Below, in pieces: positions 1-6,917 of a stretch of 45,157 nt of DNA; the first letter of the stretch is position 1, and the number at the start of each line of letters is the position of its first letter. Source of the stretch: Fidelibacterota bacterium UBA7301 (GTDB lineage Bacteria; Fidelibacterota; Marinisomatia; Marinisomatales; TCS55). Both the position numbers and the translations under genes were made by a program. The notes beneath the pieces are model-generated. The model did not search any database and had not been told where the DNA came from. It saw nothing but the letters and a program-made list of their open reading frames with translations. Location: NCBI GenBank assembly GCA_002471845.1, contig DKQT01000023.1, positions 1 through 45,157 of the forward strand. The letters are read 5' to 3'.

Positions 1-72
1 TCATTAATCTCATAATAATATCTCCTTATAATATTAAAATATAAGCTCAATTAAGGCACGAAAGTAGCATAA

Positions 73-192
73 ATGAAAAAACTGGGATAAAGAATTATTT
101 TTTCAATTGTGATTTATTATTTGATACTGGGCTGTGAAAAGTTATTGAATGATAATGATTTTGACCAACTTCCGAAATCCGCAGGAACCTAG
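73..192 (+). pseudogene. Broken lipoprotein start (remnant)
   Basis: Reading from ATG 73, the frame gives MKKLG, then TAA (88-90), then in the same frame a hydrophobic stretch ending in the lipobox LILGC, followed by about 17 residues (EKLLNDNDFDQLPKSAGT) and TAG at 190-192. A single AAA-to-TAA change would explain the break in an otherwise typical lipoprotein signal peptide. Even if read through, the product would be under 40 residues, so the mature part is missing. A GTG at 109 could start a very short intact peptide instead. It lies just beyond the end of the cytochrome cassette and may be the remains of a gene truncated when that cassette arrived (inference). The family cannot be named from so short a piece. 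Confidence 0.35.
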
Positions 193-231
193 TTATATTT
201 TGTAAGATAAATTTTACCTGTACAGCTGCGG

Positions 232-1740
232 CTATTGCTTCACCGTCAACAAATATTCTGCCAGTGCCAAGCGCAAGTCCTTAGACAGGTATTTCTGCGG
301 CGGCATCTCAGGGAAATCTTCCCGCTTGTGCTCCGGTTTGACGATATAGTCCGCGATGCCCTGGGGGTCATTCTGGTAAAGCGCTTGGATGACCAGTGTA
401 GGCGGCCCCACCATGCGCACCTCGTAGGCGTGGCACCCGGAACAGATGCCATAGTATGCCATCTTCACTCGTTCTTTTTCGGAAATCTTCCGTGGCGCTA
501 CTGGTTCGTCCAGCATATAGGTCTGGATGGCTCTGGTATCAGTCACCTGGCACTGAGCCCAATCACCCAAACCGACGGTGCGGTAACGGTCCCTGTTGAC
601 AATGCAACTACCTGTACCGCCGCCCACAGCAACGATATCTGGACCTCTGGTGGATAGCTTGGTCATCATAAGTGCTTTCAATTCGCCCACCGGACTATTG
701 CCGTTGTCGATCATGATGTTGTCCAAAGTTACGAGACGGTCCGGATTAGGCTCAACTTCGGGGTCATTGGCAGTATTGGCCCCGTAGGCCAGATCAGTGA
801 CGGTGATGCCGGCGTTGTTGTTGCCTGTGATGATGTTATTCTCAATAATCACCTGATCCGCTGCCATCACCAGGATGCCGGTTCCTGATGGGATGCCGGC
901 CACCAGGGATCCAGGCGCACCGAAATTCACGTGGTTGTTGTCGTTAACGAAATTGTTGCGGATAATGACGTCGTAGCAGGTTTTGATAGGCAGTCCCGGC
1001 GTAATGAAAACTAGAATGCCGCCGGTGTTATTGTAAGAGTGATTGTTCTCGACCAGCACATGGCGAGAGTTCTCGATCTCGATGCCGGCCACATTTCCGT
1101 AAACCTCATTGTGGCGCACATCTACATTGTCGCACATACCCACGTAGATAGCCGCGTCCTCAATCCCTGTAAGGATATTGTGCTCGATCAGGCCGTTTTT
1201 GCCGAACTCTGGGAAGATGCCGTAAACGCCCGCATCTAAGACCCAGTTATTACGGATCACGAAGTTGTTACCGGCCTGCCCCATAACGCCGTTCCCCTTG
1301 TAGTTGACGATCTTGAAATTCTCGATCAAAATACCGTTACCGGAGTAAAGAAAAGCATCATTCAGCTCCTTTTCCCCATCCAGAGTGGGCCATTTCCCCT
1401 CTTGGATCATACCCTGCAGGCTGATGTTTTCCTTGTCAATGTAGACCGTCTCCTTGTACGTACCGGGGTAGACGCGGATCAGATCGCCGGACCGGGCTTG
1501 TGCCACTGCAGCCTGGATAAGCTCGCCGTCCCTCACTTCAATTACCGTCCCGGACACAGGCGTTATCACCTGGTCACCAGATTCTCCGGTCGTGTCCGGC
1601 GCCGGAAAACTGCGAAAGAACGTTGGTGGTGGCGGGGGGGTGCTTTGCGTTTTATACATTATTCTGCCTACCCACACGCCTGCTATGAATAATACCAGAA
1701 CTGCGCCCAGACCAAGCCATCTTTTTGGTTTCTTCATCAT
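232..1740 (-). CDS. Membrane-anchored parallel beta-helix protein fused to a c-type cytochrome domain
   Basis: 502 residues. Residues about 9-27 form one hydrophobic segment (signal anchor), followed by a proline-rich linker (PPPPPTFF). Residues about 70-330 carry repeated short strands of the type 'ILIENF', 'FVIRNNWV', 'GLIEHNIL', 'VLVENNHSYNN', 'VIIRNNFV', 'VIIENNIITGN', the Asn-ladder pattern of right-handed parallel beta-helices (pectate-lyase/NosD-like fold). The C-terminal 70 residues are a small class I cytochrome c: CSGCH at 433-437 and a likely distal haem ligand Met 479 in PEMPPQ. The protein should sit outside the cytoplasmic membrane with the haem domain distal. It ends a three-gene cassette; its start lies directly against the peroxidase stop. 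The beta-helix substrate (sugar, copper or protein surface) cannot be told. The region is G+C-rich compared with the rest of the window. Confidence 0.88.
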   Translation of the reverse strand: MMKKPKRWLGLGAVLVLFIAGVWVGRIMYKTQSTPPPPPTFFRSFPAPDTTGESGDQVITPVSGTVIEVRDGELIQAAVAQARSGDLIRVYPGTYKETVYIDKENISLQGMIQEGKWPTLDGEKELNDAFLYSGNGILIENFKIVNYKGNGVMGQAGNNFVIRNNWVLDAGVYGIFPEFGKNGLIEHNILTGIEDAAIYVGMCDNVDVRHNEVYGNVAGIEIENSRHVLVENNHSYNNTGGILVFITPGLPIKTCYDVIIRNNFVNDNNHVNFGAPGSLVAGIPSGTGILVMAADQVIIENNIITGNNNAGITVTDLAYGANTANDPEVEPNPDRLVTLDNIMIDNGNSPVGELKALMMTKLSTRGPDIVAVGGGTGSCIVNRDRYRTVGLGDWAQCQVTDTRAIQTYMLDEPVAPRKISEKERVKMAYYGICSGCHAYEVRMVGPPTLVIQALYQNDPQGIADYIVKPEHKREDFPEMPPQKYLSKDLRLALAEYLLTVKQ

Positions 1741-2934
1741 TTATTTACCCATCTTTCGTACGTTTGAGTTGTGTACAGATTCTGCTTCAGAGGCCAGTTT
1801 TTCCGGTACACGCGGTTTAAAAGTTTCGTCTGTCAGTGTCTTCAGGAAATCCACCAGCCGGTCCAGTTCATATTTGCTCAGGTTCGGCTCCGAAATGTGC
1901 CAGTGGATCCTCAGGTCTTCATCCTGGGGCACCGCATGGCCCCGGCCTCTGTTGTAGAATTCCACCGTCTCGCGCAGGGTAGCGAAACGGCCCGAGTGCA
2001 TGTAGGGTGCTGTTTTTGCAATATTGCGCAGACTAGGGACCTTAAACCCGCCCCGCATGGTGGTGTCACCAAATATTTTCTCCGCACCTGGATCCAGGGG
2101 CCTGCCATCCGGCTCCGGCGTCCCCAGAACCGCGATCTGCTGGTTGGTGAAAAGCGGCGGCGTGTGGCACTCGGCGCAGCGGGCAACGAATGAGCGGAAA
2201 ACATTCAGTCCTTCTATTTCCTGCTTCGTCAGCGCCTCGTGGTATCCGTGTGCGTAGTGGTCATAGCGGCTGTTCAGAGAAATGAGTGAACATTCAAAAG
2301 CCGCCAGGGCCGTATAAATTTCCTTCAACCTGATTTTTTCGTCGGTCCTGTCCGGAAAAGCCTGGGCGAAGAGCCGTTGGTATGCGGGCAGGCTGTTCAG
2401 TGTGTTCAGGAGTTGATTGGGTGTGGTGCCCATTTCATGAGGGGCGTAGAGCGGACCCTCCATCTGTTCTTCCAGGGTCTTGGCCCGCGCGTCCCAATAG
2501 AAAGATTTCATAAAGGAGACGTTCCACAGGCTGGGCGCATTGCGCGAACCTTCCTTTCCGTTAATGCCCACACTGTGAGTCATCCCATCACTAAAGCCAA
2601 ATTCCGGATTATGACAACTGGCACATGATAGCGAGCCATCCCGGGAGAGGATCGGGTCGAAGAACAGGTAGCGTCCCAGATCGATCTGTTGTGGAGAAAA
2701 GCCGTCACGAACCTTGGGCAGGCCCGTCTTCAGACCGCCTACGCCGCTATTCCGTAGGGACTGATACTGTTGATACAGTGACCGCAACACGCACCGGTTG
2801 TCATCGGTCAACTCGAAGCCAGGTGGGCAGTTTTCTGCCAGTTCAATAGGTTTGGACCCTGGTCTATGGGTCAAGACAATAATTGGTAACAGCAGCAACG
2901 AAAGAGTTCCGGGAAGGAATTGAAAAAAACGCAT
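1741..2934 (-). CDS. Di-haem cytochrome c peroxidase / MauG family protein
   Basis: 397 residues from the chosen ATG at 2934, which follows the upstream TAA by one base and opens with a membrane-targeting stretch (MRFFQFLPGT, then LSLLLLPIIV). An ATG at 2949 in the same frame is possible and would overlap the upstream gene; the frame stays open further upstream but overlaps the cytochrome gene. Two haem sites are visible, CASCH at 104-108 and CAECH at 253-257, with the family landmarks FFDPILS, SLWNVSF, FYWDARA and KVPSLRN, and Met 312 in APYMHSG as a possible axial ligand. Family members reduce hydrogen peroxide or, like MauG, oxidise a partner protein; which applies here is unknown. It probably receives electrons from the di-haem cytochrome encoded just upstream. 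G+C is high: 41 of 60 bases in 2101-2160. Confidence 0.93.
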   Translation of the reverse strand: MRFFQFLPGTLSLLLLPIIVLTHRPGSKPIELAENCPPGFELTDDNRCVLRSLYQQYQSLRNSGVGGLKTGLPKVRDGFSPQQIDLGRYLFFDPILSRDGSLSCASCHNPEFGFSDGMTHSVGINGKEGSRNAPSLWNVSFMKSFYWDARAKTLEEQMEGPLYAPHEMGTTPNQLLNTLNSLPAYQRLFAQAFPDRTDEKIRLKEIYTALAAFECSLISLNSRYDHYAHGYHEALTKQEIEGLNVFRSFVARCAECHTPPLFTNQQIAVLGTPEPDGRPLDPGAEKIFGDTTMRGGFKVPSLRNIAKTAPYMHSGRFATLRETVEFYNRGRGHAVPQDEDLRIHWHISEPNLSKYELDRLVDFLKTLTDETFKPRVPEKLASEAESVHNSNVRKMGK

Positions 2935-2935
2935 G

Positions 2936-3580
2936 TTACTTATTCTCATTTTCAGCCTGATCCTGCAGAGAATGGATATAAACCGCCACGTCCGCTGCGA
3001 TATTTTTACCCTGCAGTTTTTGGGCGATGAAAGCCATCTGTGCACCGAACTTGTCGTCCACATGGGCGCCGCGAATGCCCTCTTTGAAATTGAGGTACTG
3101 ACGTTTCAGGTATAAGTCATTGATGCCCACCAATCGCGGTGCATTTAGAATCTTGTTGCCCATTGCATTTGGCCCGTGACAAGCTCCGCAAATCATCTGA
3201 TAGTACTCGTGGCCTTTCTCTGCATTACCTTTAATCAGCCCGCGTGTTTTCATTGGTGGCAATGACTTGATATAGGCCACTACGTCTTTTCTGGCCTGCT
3301 GGCCTTTGAGGGCCTTTGCATTTGGTGACATCCGCTTGCCGAAAAAGTCTAACGGGTCTTCACTGCGTACTCCAGCAGCAATGTTCACCAGCTGCCGCTC
3401 CAGATACCAGGCATCCTGATTGACCAGAGCTGGCGCCCCCAGCGCTATATCTCCCTGGGCATTTTCACCATGACACAAGATGCACTGGCTAAACAGCGCT
3501 TTACCCCGCTTGGCGTTGCCCTCAGCCAGGGCACCATTTGCTATCAGTATGGATAAAGCGAGAAGAGACAAATACTTCAT
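2936..3580 (-). CDS. Periplasmic di-haem cytochrome c (c4-like)
   Basis: 214 residues from ATG 3580, chosen because it gives a clean signal peptide (MKYLSLLALS...NGALA, cleavage about residue 19); the open frame extends to 3658 but adds an unlikely N-terminus. Two homologous cytochrome c domains follow, with CILCH at 33-37 and CGACH at 131-135 and matching later Met residues (M84 and M182) as likely sixth ligands. The duplication 'LVNQDAWYLERQL' / 'LVGINDLYLKRQY' is typical of cytochrome c4. First gene of the cassette; it is the probable soluble electron carrier for the peroxidase encoded downstream. No strong Shine-Dalgarno sequence is seen. A terminator lies upstream at 3657-3686, so the cassette should have its own promoter between about 3581 and 3656. 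Confidence 0.92.
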   Translation of the reverse strand: MKYLSLLALSILIANGALAEGNAKRGKALFSQCILCHGENAQGDIALGAPALVNQDAWYLERQLVNIAAGVRSEDPLDFFGKRMSPNAKALKGQQARKDVVAYIKSLPPMKTRGLIKGNAEKGHEYYQMICGACHGPNAMGNKILNAPRLVGINDLYLKRQYLNFKEGIRGAHVDDKFGAQMAFIAQKLQGKNIAADVAVYIHSLQDQAENENK

Positions 3581-3656
3581 CGCACACACGCTTTGTTTTG
3601 TCTGGATGAACCAGAGGCGTTTCATAACGGAATTTACACAGTATTGTCCCACAAAC

Positions 3657-3686
3657 AAAAAAGCCCCGCAATAAAACGGAGCTTTT
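3657..3686 (-). terminator. Rho-independent terminator after tRNA-Lys(UUU)
   Basis: On the minus strand AAAAGCTCCG, an 8-base loop, then CGGGGCTTTTTT: a stem with one G-U pair and a U tract. It lies 28 bases past the 3' end of tRNA-Lys and separates the que operon/tRNA transcript from the cytochrome cassette. Confidence 0.7.
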
Positions 3687-3713
3687 ACTCAGAGAAAAGT
3701 GGTATTCTGAGAG

Positions 3714-3786
3714 TGATCCGGGTGAGACTCGAACTCACGACCAATGGCTTAAAAGGCCACTGCTCTACCAACTGAGCTACCGGATC
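3714..3786 (-). tRNA. tRNA-Lys (anticodon UUU)
   Basis: 73 bases. Acceptor stem GATCCGG/CCGGATC, D-arm GCTCAGTTGGTAGAGC, anticodon loop CTTTTAA (anticodon TTT), T-loop TTCGAGT, discriminator A. CCA is not encoded. It reads in the same direction as queCEDF, which ends 77 bases upstream. Its 3' side borders the G+C-rich cytochrome cassette; tRNA 3' ends are common integration points, but no duplicated tRNA end was found. Confidence 0.97.
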
Positions 3787-3863
3787 TCCAAAAGGGCTGG
3801 GATTGCTTAAAAAAGCGGTGGCAAAGTTAAGCTGCTATGGCTGCGATTCACAGGGGAAAAAAG

Positions 3864-4259
3864 CTAAGACAGGGCTCCTTCTACGCAGGTAGTGTCAAAA
3901 CCGCCACGGGTGTTATACACGGTTGTAACCTTGATTTTTTCCGTGTCTAAAACTGCTTTCAGGTCATCGTATATGCGCTTAGTGGCCCCTTCCTGGTAGA
4001 TACCCACATTCCGAAAGCTGACGAAATAATATTTTAGTGATTTCAGTTCGACGCATTTTCCGCCGGTGGGATAATACTCAATTTTAACATAAGCCAAGTC
4101 CGGGAGGCCGCTGAAGGGACAGACAGCGCTGAATTCATCGGTTTCGGTCATTATATATTGATCGGGACTGTCAAAGTGAAACGTTTCGAGAAAATCCGGG
4201 TTGATTTGGTCTTCTCCCTGAAATTTGAAATATTTGCCTTCTGCTTTAGTCATCCTCAC
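3864..4259 (-). CDS. queF: NADPH-dependent 7-cyano-7-deazaguanine reductase
   Basis: 131 residues, the size of the short (single-domain) QueF type. The enzyme reduces the nitrile of preQ0 to the aminomethyl group of preQ1 in queuosine synthesis, in the cytoplasm. The catalytic Cys 47 is in VCPFSGLPD and the family signature ELKSLKYY is at 71-78. The frame begins at GTG 4259; an ATG two codons in (4253) is an equally good start. Either start overlaps the end of queD by 8-14 bases, showing translational coupling. Last gene of queC-queE-queD-queF. Tgt, QueA and GTP cyclohydrolase genes are not in the window. Confidence 0.96.
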   Translation of the reverse strand: MRMTKAEGKYFKFQGEDQINPDFLETFHFDSPDQYIMTETDEFSAVCPFSGLPDLAYVKIEYYPTGGKCVELKSLKYYFVSFRNVGIYQEGATKRIYDDLKAVLDTEKIKVTTVYNTRGGFDTTCVEGALS

Positions 4260-4608
4260 CTCGGTAAATACATCCTGTAGAGCAAGTTTCTTTTACTTCT
4301 ATAGCAGATAAATACTTAAGATTGGGCTTTAGCCGTTCCCAAATCCATTTAACCAGGTTTTCACTGGTGGGGTTTTCCAATCCTTTAATTTCATTCAGGT
4401 AACGGTGGTCCAATTGACCATAGATCGGATCAAAGGCCTTTTTAACATCGGCAAAATCTTCTACCCAACCGATGGAATTATCCTGGGGCCCGTCCAAGGT
4501 AAGACGGACTTTAAATGAATGACCATGAAGCCGGCGGCATTTATGATCTTCCGGTACATTGGGCAGCAGGTGGGCCGCCTCAAAAGTGATATCTTTATAA
4601 ATTTCCAT
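4246..4608 (-). CDS. queD: 6-carboxy-5,6,7,8-tetrahydropterin synthase
   Basis: 120 residues, the usual length. QueD converts dihydroneopterin triphosphate to 6-carboxytetrahydropterin, the QueE substrate. Zinc ligands are visible: His 13 (AAHLLP) and His 28/His 30 (LHGHSF), with the catalytic Cys 24 in HKCRRLHGH. The start lies 8 bases after the queE stop and the 3' end overlaps queF, so all four que genes are probably one transcript. Confidence 0.96.
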   Translation of the reverse strand: MEIYKDITFEAAHLLPNVPEDHKCRRLHGHSFKVRLTLDGPQDNSIGWVEDFADVKKAFDPIYGQLDHRYLNEIKGLENPTSENLVKWIWERLKPNLKYLSAIEVKETCSTGCIYRGEDD

Positions 4609-4616
4609 GATTGACC

Positions 4617-5249
4617 TTAAGGTATACCTAAAAATTTATGGGTTTGGAGGCTCACCCTCCAATGGGGATGTGTGCGACAGTAAGATAATGTTTTGTCCGT
4701 ATTTTTTGCTCGATTAGGCCCATCCATGGGTTGGAGGGAAAAATATTCAAAATCCAGATGCTCAAATTGTTTTGGGTTCCCATTGGGCTGCGGATATGCA
4801 AGTTTAAGTTCATTTCCCCATTTCAAAATAAGTTCACTCCCAATTTTAGGACTGACACAAATCCAGTCAATCCCCTCAGGCGGAATTACGGTACCATTGG
4901 TCTCAATGGCAACCTCAAATCCTGCTTCGTGAAGTGCTTCAATTAAAACTTCATCCATTTGGAGAAGCGGCTCACCACCCGTGCAAACAAGATAGGGCTT
5001 GGATGACGATTCCCCTGGCCAGAATGAAAAAGCATGATTTGCCAATTCCTTGGCGGAATCAAACTTGTCGCCCCCGGGACCATCCGCACCTACAAAATCT
5101 GTGTCGCAAAAATTGCAGGTCGCTGTTTTTCGATCTTTTTCTAACCCGCTCCATAAGTTACACCCGGCAAATCGCAGAAACACAGCTAGCCGTCCCGTAT
5201 GAAAGCCTTCTCCCTGGATAGTGTAGTAAACCTCTTTAACAGAATACAT
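4617..5249 (-). CDS. queE: 7-carboxy-7-deazaguanine synthase (radical SAM)
   Basis: 210 residues. QueE contracts the ring of 6-carboxytetrahydropterin to 7-carboxy-7-deazaguanine using S-adenosylmethionine and an Fe-S cluster. The cluster cysteines are C30, C45 and C48, a CX14CX2C arrangement in place of the usual radical-SAM CX3CX2C; this longer loop (GCNLWSGLEKDR) is known in one branch of QueE. Other landmarks are the N-terminal YTIQGEG and the TGGEPLLQ motif for SAM binding. The start is one base after the queC stop. Confidence 0.96.
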   Translation of the reverse strand: MYSVKEVYYTIQGEGFHTGRLAVFLRFAGCNLWSGLEKDRKTATCNFCDTDFVGADGPGGDKFDSAKELANHAFSFWPGESSSKPYLVCTGGEPLLQMDEVLIEALHEAGFEVAIETNGTVIPPEGIDWICVSPKIGSELILKWGNELKLAYPQPNGNPKQFEHLDFEYFSLQPMDGPNRAKNTDKTLSYCRTHPHWRVSLQTHKFLGIP

Positions 5250-5250
5250 A

Positions 5251-5937
5251 TCAATTTGAATAGGTTAAGGGATCAGTGAGATGCGCTTCCTCAAATCCTT
5301 TCAGGCGAAGCTGGCATGCATCACAATGCCCGCAGGGACTTCCATCATCATTCGGATCATAACAGGAATGGGTTAAACTGTAATCCACCCCCAATTCCAT
5401 CCCCTTTTTTATAATCTCAGCCTTGGTCATATCTATCAAGGGAGTGTGAATGGTTATTGTATTATTTCCTTCAACACCGGATTTGGTGGCCAGGTTGGCC
5501 AGGTTTTGAAATAAATTAATATATTCAGGCCTGCAATCGGGGTAACCGCTGTAATCCATAGCATTAACGCCAATATAAATGTCATTGGCGCTGATAACCT
5601 CTGCATAGGCCAAGGAAAAGGAAAGGAAAATGGTGTTCCGGGCCGGGACGTATGTAACGGGTATATCTTCGGAAATTGAAGACTCATCCCTGTCTTTAGG
5701 TACATCAATGTCATCTGTAAGAGCTGAGCCGCCAAAGGCCCGTAAGTCAATATTTGTTATCACATGGTCACTGATCCCCTGGGAATTAGCCACAGCTTTC
5801 GCCGAATCCAATTCAAATTCATGACGCTGACCATAGCGGAAAGAGAGGGCATAGGGCTTAAACCCATCAATTTTTGCTATGGCCAAACATGTAGCGGAAT
5901 CCAACCCACCTGAGAGTAAAATGATTGCTTTTTTCAT
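5251..5937 (-). CDS. queC: 7-cyano-7-deazaguanine synthase
   Basis: 228 residues. QueC makes preQ0 from 7-carboxy-7-deazaguanine, ATP and ammonia. The PP-loop ATP motif SGGLDS is at 9-14, and a C-terminal zinc site CYDPNDDGSPCGHCDAC supplies four cysteines. First gene of the que operon. The 100 bases upstream were read for a preQ1 riboswitch; no convincing pseudoknot or A-rich tail was seen, and the Shine-Dalgarno sequence is weak. Confidence 0.97.
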   Translation of the reverse strand: MKKAIILLSGGLDSATCLAIAKIDGFKPYALSFRYGQRHEFELDSAKAVANSQGISDHVITNIDLRAFGGSALTDDIDVPKDRDESSISEDIPVTYVPARNTIFLSFSLAYAEVISANDIYIGVNAMDYSGYPDCRPEYINLFQNLANLATKSGVEGNNTITIHTPLIDMTKAEIIKKGMELGVDYSLTHSCYDPNDDGSPCGHCDACQLRLKGFEEAHLTDPLTYSN

Positions 5938-6048
5938 CTGGAGTTTAAAATACCGGCCTGGAAATTACGCATGATTATCGTTTTGAAACCGAATTCAGAA
6001 TCACCTATTTTCCAACCGCAATTTTTAATAAGGGAAATAATTTACATT

Positions 6049-6468
6049 ATGACAAAATGGATATTATTGTTGGTGCTATTCATAGGCTGCCAGAAAGATG
6101 AACCATTAGCTTTTGATGAAACATTGCCGACAGTTATTTTGGATAAATTCCGAATTGCCGAATCAGGAGGAGGATTCGGGATGCCGACAACCTATTCCTT
6201 GTCTTTTTCAGGCCAGATTATTAATCAGACAGAAAATGTGTTTAAGACCTATCGCCAGAATATCCTCTTTACAGCAGAAAATGGAAACCAGTCGGTGGGT
6301 CAGATTACCCTGCCCATGTTTCGGTGGTTATGTCCCTTTGACACACTTTATGGCGGTGGTAAATCGGAAAATTTTGAAGCAGGTTTTATTGATTCCGTCG
6401 TTACCTATGAAATGTTGGAGGACGGATTAATTGTAACTTACGGCGAAGGAGATGAATGCGATAATTAA
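6049..6468 (+). CDS. Small lipoprotein of unknown function
   Basis: 139 residues from ATG 6049, chosen because it opens a lipoprotein signal (MTKWILLLVLFIGC, lipid-modified Cys 14) and has AGGGA about 14 bases upstream; the open frame reaches back to 5971 without a sensible N-terminus. The mature part is mostly beta-type with Gly-rich turns (ESGGGFGMP, YGGGKSE) and no known motif. It stands alone on the plus strand between queC and ridA, and its stop overlaps the opposing ridA stop at the shared TTAA (6465-6468). Function unknown. Confidence 0.7.
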   Translation: MTKWILLLVLFIGCQKDEPLAFDETLPTVILDKFRIAESGGGFGMPTTYSLSFSGQIINQTENVFKTYRQNILFTAENGNQSVGQITLPMFRWLCPFDTLYGGGKSENFEAGFIDSVVTYEMLEDGLIVTYGEGDECDN

Positions 6469-6917
6469 GGTTTCTGTGCCACCATCATAATTTCTACCAG
6501 GGCATCCCGAGGGATGCGGGCTGCTTCAACCACAGCCCTGGCGGGAGGTGCGTCAGTAAAATATTTGGCATATACAGCATTCATAGGTTTATAATGGTTA
6601 AGGTTCGAGAGAAATACCTGCGTTTGAACAACATCCTCCAGCCCATAATCGGCAGCTTCCAGCACGGCATTTAGGTTCTGCATAACGCGATGGGTCTGGA
6701 TCTCAATTCCCCCATCTACTAATTTGCCTGTTTCAGGATCCAAGGCAATTTGCCCTGCCAAATAGAGCACATCATCCACCAAAACTGCCTGTGAATAAGG
6801 GCCAATGGCCTGGGGTGCTTTAGCGGTTGATATCACTTTTTTAATTTTTTCAGATTTAGTCTCGCAAGCAAATAGACTTAATCCAATTATAAGGAAAAGT
6901 AACCTTGGTAGCCTCAT
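6465..6917 (-). CDS. RidA-family enamine/imine deaminase with a lipoprotein signal
   Basis: 150 residues, about 20 longer than cytoplasmic RidA because of a lipoprotein signal (MRLPRLLFLIIGLSLFAC, Cys 18). The RidA core is complete: APQAIGPYSQAV at 34-45, GQIALDP, and the substrate-binding arginine R127 in PPARAVVEAARIP with E142 after it. RidA proteins hydrolyse reactive enamines and imines released by PLP enzymes. The start codon overlaps the stop of the class V aminotransferase gene (ATGA at 6914-6917), so the pair is translationally coupled. A RidA attached to the membrane outside the cytoplasm is unusual and matches its Tat-exported partner. Confidence 0.9.
   Translation of the reverse strand: MRLPRLLFLIIGLSLFACETKSEKIKKVISTAKAPQAIGPYSQAVLVDDVLYLAGQIALDPETGKLVDGGIEIQTHRVMQNLNAVLEAADYGLEDVVQTQVFLSNLNHYKPMNAVYAKYFTDAPPARAVVEAARIPRDALVEIMMVAQKP

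Noticed and set aside
4617..4629. TTAAGGTATACCT here and again at 12790-12802, both at gene ends
   Set aside because: A few 13-base matches are expected by chance in 45 kb; the two have no other shared context.
5938..6048. preQ1 riboswitch before queC
   Set aside because: Looked for because of the que operon; no hairpin plus A-rich tail of that class could be found.
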